Position numbers and translations under genes: made by a program. DNA of 64,000 nt from Paenibacillus vini. GTDB lineage: Bacteria; Bacillota; Bacilli; Paenibacillales; Paenibacillaceae. Numbering within the stretch: position 1 is the stretch's first letter; every line of letters begins with the position of its first letter. A model generated the notes under the pieces. That model did not search any database and was not told the origin of the DNA. It was given only the letters and a program-made list of their open reading frames with translations. The DNA lies in NCBI RefSeq assembly GCF_018403325.1, contig NZ_BOSL01000001.1:372001-436000 (forward strand). The letters run 5' to 3'. Positions 43,155-51,518 of this stretch are shown one piece after another.

Positions 43155-44512
43155 ACGGCCGCACACACCTTTCTAATAAGATGGTTATATGATAAGTGTA
43201 TTTCACTGGATGCCTGATCCCTATATTCCTCAAATAACCCGACATACTTTAAAATATGCTGCTCATTATTTATTTTACATGAAAAATCCAGACCTTGTAA
43301 CAAATTTGTAAAACCATTTTCGAAATCACCCGTCCGAAGATAATATAGGGTCAGTTCGTATAAGAAACTGTCATAGTAATCAAACATAATTTCGGTTCTG
43401 TATAGCTGATTCTTTTGGGGAGCAAATGCTTTGATTTCTGAATCAAATTTAAGCAGAACGGAATTTAAATCGAAATGATGCCGATTTGCGGCGAATAACA
43501 TATTTAATAGCGCCGTAATAATTTCATCAGGCTTAGTTTCAATATAATCAACGTAATCCGGAAGTACACTGGAATCTCCGCTCATAATCCGATTTGCGAA
43601 GATGTTGGCCTGTGCCCATTCTGCAAAAAGCAGTTTCCAATGTTCCGTATCTTTATCGGATTCTCTCACCCAGCTTAAATCGGCATATTCATAGGTGTAT
43701 TTTAAGGCCAGATCATAATCTCCCCTTCCTTCGGCAACACAAGCATAAAGAAGACTCGCATAAGCGATATATGTAAACATCGGCCTGCCTAATTTGTTCT
43801 GGTACTCCAAGAACACCCGCTCGGAACCCGGCTTATGAAAATATAATATTTTGGCCTTATTCTCCATCTCGCGGGTGAAAGTTTCTACATTGTCCCACTG
43901 TTGAAGAGATCGATACACATTGGCTAAATCCTTAAGGGCCTCAATTTGAAATACTTCATCCAGTCGATCTACGTAAGGTTCAAATTGACAGACGGTTTTG
44001 AAATTCAGCATTTGGTCTTTTCCTACCCGGATCTTAAACAGCCGATACTGGCACATCGCCAACCGCTCGGAATGCTGTTTCCGCTCACTGTCTGCCACAT
44101 TTTCATAGAGGATTTCCGCTGCTTTATAATTGCCGGCCTGGAATAATTCCTCTGCCATATCAAACAGGGGTCCGGCATAAATCAAATGATCCAGCAGTAA
44201 ATTTACGACATCCTGAATGCAGTCCAGCTGGTCCAGTTCTGCGCAATTTAATAGCAGAGGGCGGATGCGGCGCCAATCGGAGCGATTCCCATCCAGGTAC
44301 TCACGAATGTAGTTGGTATAAAAATGGCCTCTAGGATAACCCAGCACCTCAGTAATGGAGTCCAACTGATCAATCGTCAGCTTACGTGTACCGCTTAATA
44401 TGTAACTAACCGTTCCTACATTGAAATCCAGCTTCTTTGCTAATTGACTTACACTAAGCTCATTACGTTTCATAAATAAATTCAATTCCGATAGAATCGA
44501 GTGAGAATTCAA
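43151..44512 (-). CDS. RRNPP-type (AimR/AloR-like) quorum-sensing regulator
   Basis: A protein of about 453 residues. Residues about 2-62 form an XRE-type helix-turn-helix (MKRNELSVSQLAKKLDFNVG, TVSYILSGTRKL) and the remainder is helical with repeated paired helices such as GNYKAAEILYENVA and YYLRTGDFENGFTNLL, i.e. TPR-like repeats. This architecture, plus an overlapping exported peptide gene, is that of peptide-controlled regulators (PlcR, NprR, AimR, Alo receptors). The TTG at 44512 is favoured as start because AGGAG stands eight bases before it; a start at 44539 lacks a site. Promoter and a palindrome lie upstream, so autoregulation is likely. Targets are unknown; neighbours are the ABC transporter module and an MFS pump. 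Confidence 0.8.
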   Translation of the reverse strand: MNSHSILSELNLFMKRNELSVSQLAKKLDFNVGTVSYILSGTRKLTIDQLDSITEVLGYPRGHFYTNYIREYLDGNRSDWRRIRPLLLNCAELDQLDCIQDVVNLLLDHLIYAGPLFDMAEELFQAGNYKAAEILYENVADSERKQHSERLAMCQYRLFKIRVGKDQMLNFKTVCQFEPYVDRLDEVFQIEALKDLANVYRSLQQWDNVETFTREMENKAKILYFHKPGSERVFLEYQNKLGRPMFTYIAYASLLYACVAEGRGDYDLALKYTYEYADLSWVRESDKDTEHWKLLFAEWAQANIFANRIMSGDSSVLPDYVDYIETKPDEIITALLNMLFAANRHHFDLNSVLLKFDSEIKAFAPQKNQLYRTEIMFDYYDSFLYELTLYYLRTGDFENGFTNLLQGLDFSCKINNEQHILKYVGLFEEYRDQASSEIHLSYNHLIRKVCAAV

Positions 44513-44554
44513 TGGCACCACTCCTAGAGTCATTCTCATACCAAGGATATGAAA

Positions 44555-44566
44555 ATTACTAGTAAT
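44555..44566. promoter_or_regulatory. Palindrome in receptor leader, possible operator
   Basis: ATTACTAGTAAT, a perfect 12-base palindrome about 25-36 bases downstream of the predicted transcription start and 43 bases before the receptor start; candidate binding site for the receptor itself. Confidence 0.4.
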
Positions 44567-44597
44567 GCATTGGAGGATTTATATCTGGTATAACACT

Positions 44598-44626
44598 AAT
44601 ATATCCATATACTGGGATGCGGTCAA
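44598..44626 (-). promoter_or_regulatory. Sigma-A promoter of receptor gene
   Basis: On the minus strand TTGACC (44621-44626), 17-base spacer, TATATT (44598-44603). Confidence 0.65.
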
Positions 44627-44686
44627 TTAATTTACTGTGAAATGAGAGATTAGAGAAATAAGGGGCGTTTTTGGAGGTCAAACAGA

Positions 44687-44710
44687 CAAAAAAGGCCCTA
44701 AGCGGGCCTT
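44687..44710 (-). terminator. Intrinsic terminator after MFS gene
   Basis: On the minus strand AAGGCCC / GGGCCTT hairpin with GCTTA loop and a run of six T. Confidence 0.8.
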
Positions 44711-44742
44711 ATCTGTGATAGGAAATTTCCGGAGAATTCCGA

Positions 44743-45948
44743 TTAAGCGGCTCCGTTACCTTGCTTCCGCTCCTGGGCATAACTGATGGCACCAATGATA
44801 AGAGCCAGCGTTACGATCGCCGCTCCCACCCAAGGGAGCGAAGCAAGCCCCATATGGGTAATCACGAGTCCGCCGATAAAAGCGCCTGCGGCGTTTCCGA
44901 AATTCCCGGCCGAGTGGCTGGACGTCGAGGCGAGCGCAGGGGCCGCTTGGGCCAGATTCATGATCCGTACCTGTAGGCCGGGCATTACGCCGAAGGAGGC
45001 GACGCCCCAGAAGAAGATCGTAATGACCGCAAGGACAGGGCTCTGAATCGTGAAGGTAAAGACGCCTAAAATCACGGCCACCATTAGATAGAGCCCGAGC
45101 AGGGAAGGCATGAGCTTCCAGTCGGCAAGCCGCCCACCGATCATGTTGCCGAGCGTTACGCCGCAGCCGAAGATCACCAGAATCCAGGTGACGCTATGCT
45201 CGGCAAAGCCGCTGATTTGCTGGAGCAAAGGGGCGATATAGGTAAAGACAGCGAACAGACTCGTGTTGCCGAGCGCTCCGATCAGCAGGAACAGCAGCAG
45301 CTTGGGACGGAGCAGTGCGCGAATTTGCTGGGCTACGCCGCTTTGCTGCTCTTGGCGCAAATGCGGGACAAACAGCAGGATTCCTCCCAAGGCGATTACG
45401 CCCATCAGGGCGATGGCGCCGAAGGAAGCCCGCCAGCCGAGCTGCTGTCCGATAAAGGTTCCAAGCGGGACGCCGACGATATTTGCAATGGTCAGGCCGG
45501 CCATCATGATGGATACGGCTCCGGCACGCTTTTCCGGCCGGACAAGTCCGGCGGCTATAACGGCACCGACGCCGAAAAAGGTGCCGTGTGTCAGCGCCGT
45601 CAGAATCCGCGCCGCCATCAGTACGGCATAGGTCGGAGCAAAGACCGATATCCCGTTGCCGAGAATGAACAGGATCATCAGCAGGCAAAGCAATCCCTTT
45701 TGAGGAATACGCTGGGTCAGCAGTGTCAAAATGGGTGCCCCAATGGCGACGCCCATGGCATAAGCGGTAATCAGCTGCCCTGCCGAAGAAATGCTGACAT
45801 GCAGGTCGTCCGCAACATTTGGTAAGAGTCCCATAATTACAAATTCGGTCATGCCGATGGCGAACGATCCGACAGTCAGGGACAGTAGAGCGACCGGAAA
45901 TGGTTCTTTTACGGCCGGTTTTTCAGAGATGATTGGAGTTGTATTCAT
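44743..45948 (-). CDS. MFS efflux transporter, AraJ/YdhP-like
   Basis: A 401-residue permease with twelve hydrophobic segments of the DHA1 branch: SFAIGMTEFVIMGLLPNVADDL is the family opening, LITAYAMGVAIGAP and the loop RIPQKGLL (motif A region) follow, and GVPLGTFIGQQLGWRASF is typical motif C/D. Members export sugars, arabinose or drugs. ATG at 45948 is chosen because AAAGG precedes it. A palindrome overlapping the -10 box implies a repressor. Confidence 0.88.
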   Translation of the reverse strand: MNTTPIISEKPAVKEPFPVALLSLTVGSFAIGMTEFVIMGLLPNVADDLHVSISSAGQLITAYAMGVAIGAPILTLLTQRIPQKGLLCLLMILFILGNGISVFAPTYAVLMAARILTALTHGTFFGVGAVIAAGLVRPEKRAGAVSIMMAGLTIANIVGVPLGTFIGQQLGWRASFGAIALMGVIALGGILLFVPHLRQEQQSGVAQQIRALLRPKLLLFLLIGALGNTSLFAVFTYIAPLLQQISGFAEHSVTWILVIFGCGVTLGNMIGGRLADWKLMPSLLGLYLMVAVILGVFTFTIQSPVLAVITIFFWGVASFGVMPGLQVRIMNLAQAAPALASTSSHSAGNFGNAAGAFIGGLVITHMGLASLPWVGAAIVTLALIIGAISYAQERKQGNGAA

Positions 45949-45965
45949 GGTGTACACCTTTCAAT

Positions 45966-45982
45966 TTACTATAAAAAAGTAA
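45966..45982. promoter_or_regulatory. Inverted repeat over -10 box of MFS gene
   Basis: TTACT, seven bases, AGTAA; TATAGT on the minus strand (45968-45973) would be the -10 box. HxlR- and MarR-type repressors use such sites. Confidence 0.4.
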
Positions 45983-46077
45983 GTTCAGTTCCTAATTATT
46001 GAGCTTAACCGGAATAAGATCAAGGGCAAATTCTGGGTGATAACGCTTTAATGGAATAAACATTTTAGCGGGGACCA

Positions 46078-46121
46078 AAAAGCCTCCGATTCATCCCATA
46101 CGGATGAGTTCGGAGGCTTCA
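46078..46121 (-). terminator. Intrinsic terminator after GH1 gene
   Basis: On the minus strand AAGCCTCCGA / TCGGAGGCTT with an inner ATCC/GGAT pairing and a tail of five T. Confidence 0.88.
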
Positions 46122-46133
46122 TTATTGGATGGT

Positions 46134-47486
46134 TTACAGGTCGGCGCCGTTGCTCTCGATCACCGAACGGTACCAGCGGCCGGAGTCCTTGATCGTCCGT
46201 TTTCCGTCGGCGTAATCGACATGGACGAGCCCAAACCGTTCATGGTAACCTTCGGCCCATTCGAAATTGTCCATAAAGGACCAGCAGAAGTACCCTTTGA
46301 GCGGCACGCCTTCGGCTGCAGCCCGGCGGTATTCCCGCAAATAGCGGTGTAAGAAGTCGATCCGCTGAGAGTCATGCACCTGTCCGTCCAGGCTCACCCA
46401 ATCCATGCTCGACAGGCCGTTTTCGGTGATCATGATCGGCAGCCCATATCGTTCGTGGAACATTTTCGGTCCCCAATACAGCGATTCCGGGGTTACCGTC
46501 CAGCGGATCATCGTTTCCGGATGACCGACCGCATTGCCGATGATTTCCGGCTGTCCGTCCGGCCCCGCTTGCACGGGAGTTCCATGATAAATGTTCAGAC
46601 CCAGGAAATCCAGCGGTTGGCAAATGGTCTCCATATCGCCTGGCTTAATTTCCGGCAGCCAAGGCTCGAATACGCGCAGTCCGTCTTCCGGATATTTCCC
46701 GAGGAATACCGGGTCCATGTACCACGTATTCATCCAGAAGCCCGGATCCGTAATACCGAAGGTTCGTGCTCGTGCGGCTTCGATATTTTCCGGTGTCGGC
46801 GTGACCGGGAAAGAGGTGATGCCTACCGGTGCATAGGCGATTTCGCATGGCTGTTTGGAGGTTTGACGCAGCGCTTGAACCGCTTTGCCGTGAGCCAGCA
46901 GCGAGTTGTGCGTCGCCTGCAGGAACTCGGCCATGCCGAGCTTGAGGCCCGGGGCATGCTCTCCGGTAAAGTGGCCTAGCCCTAAGTAACATTGCGGCTC
47001 GTTTTGCGTGAACCAATGGGTGACCCGGTCGGACAGCCGGTCTGCGATGACCCGGGTGTACTCCGCGAACCAGTCGGAGCTGTCGGGATGCAGCCAGCCC
47101 CCTTTTTTGTACAATTCATGAGGGTAGTCCCAGTGGAACAAGGTTACATAAGGATCAATGCCGTTCTCAAGCAGTTCGTCGATCAGGCGATCATAGAAAT
47201 CGAGGCCTTTCTCGTTGATTCTTCCGGTCCCCTCTGGCAGTACACGCGGCCAGGAAATCGATAACCGATAGGCTTGGAGCCCGACTTCCTTCATCAGTTG
47301 AACGTCTTCTTTATAACGATAGTAATGATTGCAAGCGGTATTTCCGGTGTGCCCGCTTTTTACGAATCCGGGAATTTGGGAGCACATATCCCACACGGAC
47401 AAGCCTTTACCGTCTTCTCTTGCAGCCCCTTCAATTTGATAAGCGGCCGTTGCGGCGCCCCAGACGAAATTAGGTTGAAAGCTCAT
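46134..47486 (-). CDS. bglA: GH1 beta-glucosidase, intracellular
   Basis: A 450-residue GH1 enzyme hydrolysing terminal beta-glucosides such as cellobiose. The N-terminal signature FVWGAATAAYQIEGA is present, the acid/base is Glu163 in TQNEP (usually TLNEP), and the nucleophile is Glu355 in ITENG. No signal peptide and no phosphate-binding motif typical of 6-phospho enzymes, so free cellobiose or aryl-glucosides are likely. Length and sequence feel are like BglA of Paenibacillus polymyxa. AAAGGAGATCG precedes the ATG; it follows the MocR gene by 34 bases and has a -10-like TATAAT in the gap. Confidence 0.93.
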   Translation of the reverse strand: MSFQPNFVWGAATAAYQIEGAAREDGKGLSVWDMCSQIPGFVKSGHTGNTACNHYYRYKEDVQLMKEVGLQAYRLSISWPRVLPEGTGRINEKGLDFYDRLIDELLENGIDPYVTLFHWDYPHELYKKGGWLHPDSSDWFAEYTRVIADRLSDRVTHWFTQNEPQCYLGLGHFTGEHAPGLKLGMAEFLQATHNSLLAHGKAVQALRQTSKQPCEIAYAPVGITSFPVTPTPENIEAARARTFGITDPGFWMNTWYMDPVFLGKYPEDGLRVFEPWLPEIKPGDMETICQPLDFLGLNIYHGTPVQAGPDGQPEIIGNAVGHPETMIRWTVTPESLYWGPKMFHERYGLPIMITENGLSSMDWVSLDGQVHDSQRIDFLHRYLREYRRAAAEGVPLKGYFCWSFMDNFEWAEGYHERFGLVHVDYADGKRTIKDSGRWYRSVIESNGADL

Positions 47487-47520
47487 AACGATCTCCTTTG
47501 TATGCGTTTGTTATCATTAA

Positions 47521-49077
47521 TTATAGTATATGTAATAACAAAATAACACGACTTGAACCGAACATTGATAGAGCGAGGAATGGCGCTAACGTTAACCAAA
47601 GCAAATGGGGTGCCCACGAGTCTCGTAATAGACGTATGCCTTCGTCGATCAGGTCCATATTGATGCCTCCGAACCCGATCATAAAGCGTTTTTCTATGCG
47701 TTCCTCCGGTTTGTTCCAAAAAAATGCGGCGGAGGAGACCCGGACACCGGCCTGATCGGCCAGCGCAATCAGTTCAGCCTCCGGCAGCGGCGACCGGACT
47801 TCCAGGATGATATGCAGTCCGGCGCTGTCTCCAAGGATATCGGCATGGCTTCCGAAGTGATTTCGGATGGAGGCCGTCAACTGCTGGTTCTTTTTACGGT
47901 ACACGTTTCGCATTCTCCGGACATGCTTTTCGAAGTAGCCCTTTTGCATAAACAATTGCAGGGTACGCTGATGGATTCGTGAAGCCGAGGCCTCGAACAT
48001 GATGTCCCGCCGCATTTCATGGAAGGACGGAACCAATCGTTCGGGAAGGACCATGTAATGGATGCAAAAATCCGGAGCCAGTACCTGAGAGAAACCTCCA
48101 AGGTAGATAACGTGATCGTTCGGTAGGAGTCCTTGGAGAGAGGGAACCGGCTTGCCCTGGTAACGGAATTCTCCGCCATAGTCGTCTTCGATCAGAAATC
48201 CGTCAGTTTCCTTAGCCCACTCCAGTAATTCCAGTCTGCGGGTGAGCGGCATGACGATGCCCAGCGGAAACTGGTGAGAGGGAGAGACGCTGGCGATTCG
48301 TGCGGAGCTCAGGCGAAGTAAATCGGGACGCAATCCCTCCTCATCAAGAGAGATCGGGTGTACATGGTATCCGATGGCACGCAAGGTTGCCGGGATGATT
48401 CGATACCCGGGATCCTCTACGGCTACGGCATTGCCATAAGGCTTCAACATTTGCCCAAGAAACTGGATAAGCAAATGCTGCTCCGCTGCAATGACGATCC
48501 GGTCGGGGTGGCAGACGACGCCGCGAAACTGGCGAAGATACGACGCAATTTCCTGGCGCAGACCTGCCTCCCCCTGGGCTTCCCCATAAAACAGCAAGTC
48601 TCCAGTCTCCGGTTGAAACAGCTGGTTGAATAACCTTTTCCAGATGGAAAAAGGAAACGGGCTGAAGTCGTTTTTAGACAAATGAAAGTCGTATGTCCAA
48701 TCTTTTCGCTTCGGAAGAGGTGCAGGCTCAACCGCGGAAGATGCAAGTGGACTGCGCCCGGTTCTCTGATTTTGTTCTTGTCCTTCACTAAAGCTGCTGT
48801 TCAGGCTCAATTTCCCGTAGCTTTCCGGCAGCTTGACGACAAAGTACCCTTTTCGCGGCCGGCTCTCAATAAAACCTTCGGCAATCAGTTGCTGATACGC
48901 GAGCTCGACGGGTGTGGTGCTGACGGACAGAAACTCAGCCTGTTTCCGAATGGAAGGCAGACGATGTTCTTCCGGCAGAACGCCCGAAATAATGTCTTGT
49001 TTCATCGTTTCGTAAATTTCCATGTACCGGAAGGCAGGCTTGGAACTCGCCGTGTACGGACGCGGTAAGTGGTACAT
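47521..49077 (-). CDS. MocR/GabR-type regulator lacking the PLP lysine
   Basis: A 518-residue regulator: GntR-type winged helix (residues about 15-85, HRLPSIRKQAEFLSVSTTPV) fused to a class I aminotransferase-like domain (about 125-495). The aminotransferase landmarks are kept: SPSHQFPLG (265-274), EDDYGGEFRY (297-306, Asp298/Tyr300 for PLP). But the segment normally reading SFSK is GFSQ, with Gln331 where the PLP-binding lysine belongs, so the usual internal aldimine cannot form. The last 30 residues (APHLLWLTLAPF onward) extend into what looks like the promoter of the GH1 gene. GAGGTG precedes the ATG. It likely controls the divergent acetyltransferase gene. Confidence 0.9.
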   Translation of the reverse strand: MYHLPRPYTASSKPAFRYMEIYETMKQDIISGVLPEEHRLPSIRKQAEFLSVSTTPVELAYQQLIAEGFIESRPRKGYFVVKLPESYGKLSLNSSFSEGQEQNQRTGRSPLASSAVEPAPLPKRKDWTYDFHLSKNDFSPFPFSIWKRLFNQLFQPETGDLLFYGEAQGEAGLRQEIASYLRQFRGVVCHPDRIVIAAEQHLLIQFLGQMLKPYGNAVAVEDPGYRIIPATLRAIGYHVHPISLDEEGLRPDLLRLSSARIASVSPSHQFPLGIVMPLTRRLELLEWAKETDGFLIEDDYGGEFRYQGKPVPSLQGLLPNDHVIYLGGFSQVLAPDFCIHYMVLPERLVPSFHEMRRDIMFEASASRIHQRTLQLFMQKGYFEKHVRRMRNVYRKKNQQLTASIRNHFGSHADILGDSAGLHIILEVRSPLPEAELIALADQAGVRVSSAAFFWNKPEERIEKRFMIGFGGINMDLIDEGIRLLRDSWAPHLLWLTLAPFLALSMFGSSRVILLLHIL

Positions 49078-49122
49078 CCCATCACCTCAGCTAATCAATC
49101 TGTCCTTTAATTCTAAATAGAT

Positions 49123-49144
49123 TTGTATATTTTTTAATATACAA
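49123..49144. promoter_or_regulatory. Perfect inverted repeat between MocR and GNAT genes
   Basis: TTGTATATT / AATATACAA with four T between, in the 120-base divergent gap; likely operator for the MocR-type regulator. TTGATA (49150), 18 bases, TATAGA may be the promoter of the rightward gene. Confidence 0.5.
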
Positions 49145-49197
49145 CAGCTTGATATAGTTGGGACAAGAGAATTATAGAGAATTATATTGAAGGAGAT

Positions 49198-49755
49198 ATG
49201 AAAAAGATGACGGTTCAAGCAAGGTTTTTGGAAGGGGAGCAGGTCTATTTGCGCCCCATTGGCGCGGAGGATGCGGAATGGTATTTTCATAATTTATACG
49301 ACCCGGAGACAAGAAGGCTGACAGGAACCCAACGGCATTTTACGAAGGAGGGCATCTCCGCTTATATCGAGCGTAAAATCCAGGATGACTCCAGCGTGTT
49401 GTTACTGATTGCCCTGTGCGAGAATGACGAGCTGATAGGAGACATCGCGTTGCAGGACATCGATCCCTATAATCGGAACTGCAATATCCGGATTGCTATA
49501 AGCAGTCTGGCCCAGACCGGCAAAGGCTACGGCACGGAGGCGTTAAATCTGATGTTGGATTACGGATTCGGCATTCTGAATATGCACCGGATTGAACTGA
49601 ATGTTTTTGATTACAATCCAAGGGCGCTGCATGTTTACGAGAAGCTGGGCTTCAAACGGGAGGGTGTCCAGAGAGAGGCCTTGTATTATAATCATGAATA
49701 TCATGATTCAATTACGATGGGCCTGCTGGAGGATGAATTCCGGGCAAGGAAGTGA
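49198..49755 (+). CDS. GNAT acetyltransferase, RimJ/SpeG-like
   Basis: A 185-residue acetyltransferase. Opening VYLRPIGAEDAEWYF, the acetyl-CoA loop AQTGKGYGTEALNLML and the end NPRALHVYEKLGFKREG match the Acetyltransf_3 group that includes RimJ/RimL and spermidine acetyltransferases. AAGGAGAT precedes the ATG. Divergent from the MocR gene and followed after 16 bases by a membrane protease gene, so the pair is likely an operon under that regulator. Confidence 0.9.
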   Translation: MKKMTVQARFLEGEQVYLRPIGAEDAEWYFHNLYDPETRRLTGTQRHFTKEGISAYIERKIQDDSSVLLLIALCENDELIGDIALQDIDPYNRNCNIRIAISSLAQTGKGYGTEALNLMLDYGFGILNMHRIELNVFDYNPRALHVYEKLGFKREGVQREALYYNHEYHDSITMGLLEDEFRARK

Positions 49756-49771
49756 AGAGGGAAGTATATAG

Positions 49772-50392
49772 ATGAAGGAAACGTTGAAGAAGGATCAGAC
49801 CGGCCAAAGTAATAGAAGGGAATCCAAACCGGAAGAGGCGATTGCGGTGTTCTTTTCCTTTTCCTTGGTTTGCGCTGCGGTTATTATGCTGCTGGTCGTT
49901 CAAGGGACGTATAGCCTGCCGGATATCTTATCTTTCAAAAAGTCTCCACTGGAGTGGGCGCTCTATACCTTAATTCCCTTAACGGGAATCCTGTTGCTCG
50001 GGGTGATTCTGACGAAGCGCCTTTCCTCAGAGCATATTGACGACGCCAACAAGAATTATCAACATCTTTCATTAATGAAGATAGTGCTGTTCATGTTCTC
50101 GGCAGCCTTGTTCGAAGAACTGTTGTTCCGTGGTCTCATCCAAAACGGACTGCTGTTATTTTTGAAAAAGGAATGGTTAGCGATTCTGGCGACGGCACTC
50201 CTGTTCTTGGCCTTCCATGTGCAATATTACAAGAAGCCGCTAATGCTCTTAAATATAACCGTGCCCGCTTTGGTCTTTGGTTGGGTTTATGCCGAAACCG
50301 ATAATATTCTCGTCCCTTTCTTCATTCATTTCCTCTCGAACCTGTTGATGACCCTATTTTTTAAATATAATTGGATCAGACTAAAGGAATGA
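49772..50392 (+). CDS. CPBP-family intramembrane metalloprotease
   Basis: A 206-residue protein with about six hydrophobic segments. The CPBP/Abi motifs are FEELLFRG (the EExxxR glutamates), LAFHVQYY (FxxxH-like) and FFIHFLSNLL (HxxxN/B). This family processes prenylated or small membrane peptides and often protects against bacteriocins. Preceded by GAAGTATATAG with a weak ribosome site; it follows the acetyltransferase gene closely. Confidence 0.88.
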   Translation: MKETLKKDQTGQSNRRESKPEEAIAVFFSFSLVCAAVIMLLVVQGTYSLPDILSFKKSPLEWALYTLIPLTGILLLGVILTKRLSSEHIDDANKNYQHLSLMKIVLFMFSAALFEELLFRGLIQNGLLLFLKKEWLAILATALLFLAFHVQYYKKPLMLLNITVPALVFGWVYAETDNILVPFFIHFLSNLLMTLFFKYNWIRLKE

Positions 50393-50417
50393 ACCTGAAA
50401 ATGATCCTACCATAGAG

Positions 50418-50463
50418 AAGCTTATTTCTGTCCAAAAAAAGGGGCGGGAATAGGCTTTTTTTG
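50418..50463 (+). terminator. Intrinsic terminator after CPBP gene
   Basis: AAGCTTATTTC pairs (with wobble) with GGGAATAGGCTT, followed by seven T. Confidence 0.7.
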
Positions 50464-50563
50464 TTTTGACTTAGCTATTGTATGAAATGGGTCATTCTAG
50501 TAAAATACCCAGTTAGATACTGTTAAATGGAAAAATTTATCTCTTCGATTAAAGGAGGAAATT

Positions 50564-51511
50564 ATGATGAAAAAGGTACTATCGATGTTTACGGCAATTC
50601 TTGTATTGGTTACGATTCTCCCGGCTAGTTCGTTTGGGGCGGCGGTTAAAATGCCGTTGAGGGTAGAAGTGAATGGAGAACGAATTTATTTTCCTGACGC
50701 TCAGCCATTTGCGGACAAAAACCAGCGGGTACAGGTTCCGGTGCGTTTTGTGAGTGAGGCTTTAGGGGCGGATGTGGACTGGAAGTCAGCCACAAAAACA
50801 GTGACGGTAGTGTTGGATTCCGATTCCATTATTTTGACCTTGGATAAAAAAGCGTACACCTTAAACGGACAAAAGAAACAAATGGATACGGCCGCACTCC
50901 GTAAAGAAAGCCGAACGTTCGTCCCGCTGCGCTTTGTGAGTGAAGGACTCGGCGCTACGGTGGAATGGGATGCTGCGATCAATACGGTGCTGATTACAAC
51001 TTCTGATATGAGCGCCAGCGGCAGCAATTCGGCCAGTACCGGCGGTAACTCTTCGACGGATCCGAAGGAACCGGTCGACTCAGAGAACCCGAAAGATCCA
51101 GCCAAACCAACCAATCCTGAAGAACCTACAGGCCCTAACGGTGGGTCAGACGAAGATACGGTAAAAGAAGATGTGATCCATGGATTTAAGGTGTATTACA
51201 ATACGGGGTCTAAATTGAGTATTGATGACGATGGAAAGTATGACAAACTAAAGTCGGGTAGTTTTGTGCTTGGATTAAGAGTTACATTTACAACCAAGGG
51301 TAGAGATTATAACAAACAAGTTGAGGAAATGGAGGCTGTTTTAAGGCAACAGGTAGAGTCAAAGACAGTGGATACCATTATGGCATACGTGAAAAAGAAA
51401 AAAGTACGGGGGGATATCCTTGAAACAAAAGTGTTCAAGGATGATACTTATGAAATTTGGGTGGGATCTCAGGAGAATGAAGATACTAGTTTGAAGATTT
51501 ATATGAAGTAG
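50564..51511 (+). CDS. Secreted copper-amine-oxidase-like stalk protein
   Basis: A 315-residue exported protein: signal peptide ending near SSFGA, then a copper amine oxidase N-terminal-like (stalk) domain of about 120 residues with the two VPVRFVSEALGADVDW / VPLRFVSEGLGATVEW repeats, then an Asp/Pro/Glu-rich linker (DPKEPVD, NPKDPAKP) and a C-terminal domain of about 110 residues of unknown type. Such domains are wall-associated or substrate-binding in Paenibacillus. AAAGGAGG precedes the ATG. The larger secreted protein starts seven bases after its stop. Confidence 0.85.
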   Translation: MMKKVLSMFTAILVLVTILPASSFGAAVKMPLRVEVNGERIYFPDAQPFADKNQRVQVPVRFVSEALGADVDWKSATKTVTVVLDSDSIILTLDKKAYTLNGQKKQMDTAALRKESRTFVPLRFVSEGLGATVEWDAAINTVLITTSDMSASGSNSASTGGNSSTDPKEPVDSENPKDPAKPTNPEEPTGPNGGSDEDTVKEDVIHGFKVYYNTGSKLSIDDDGKYDKLKSGSFVLGLRVTFTTKGRDYNKQVEEMEAVLRQQVESKTVDTIMAYVKKKKVRGDILETKVFKDDTYEIWVGSQENEDTSLKIYMK

Positions 51512-51518
51512 GTGTGTC

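Noticed and set aside
43024-43245. Minus-strand frame of 73 codons at the receptor 3' end
   Set aside because: It overlaps the receptor in another frame; the 34-codon frame starting at 43154 has the ATGA overlap and a signal-peptide pattern, which is the better gene.
44656-44715. Further family B palindrome array
   Set aside because: AAATAAGGGGC at 44656 looks like half a unit, but the second element is the MFS terminator and the spacing (32) does not fit.
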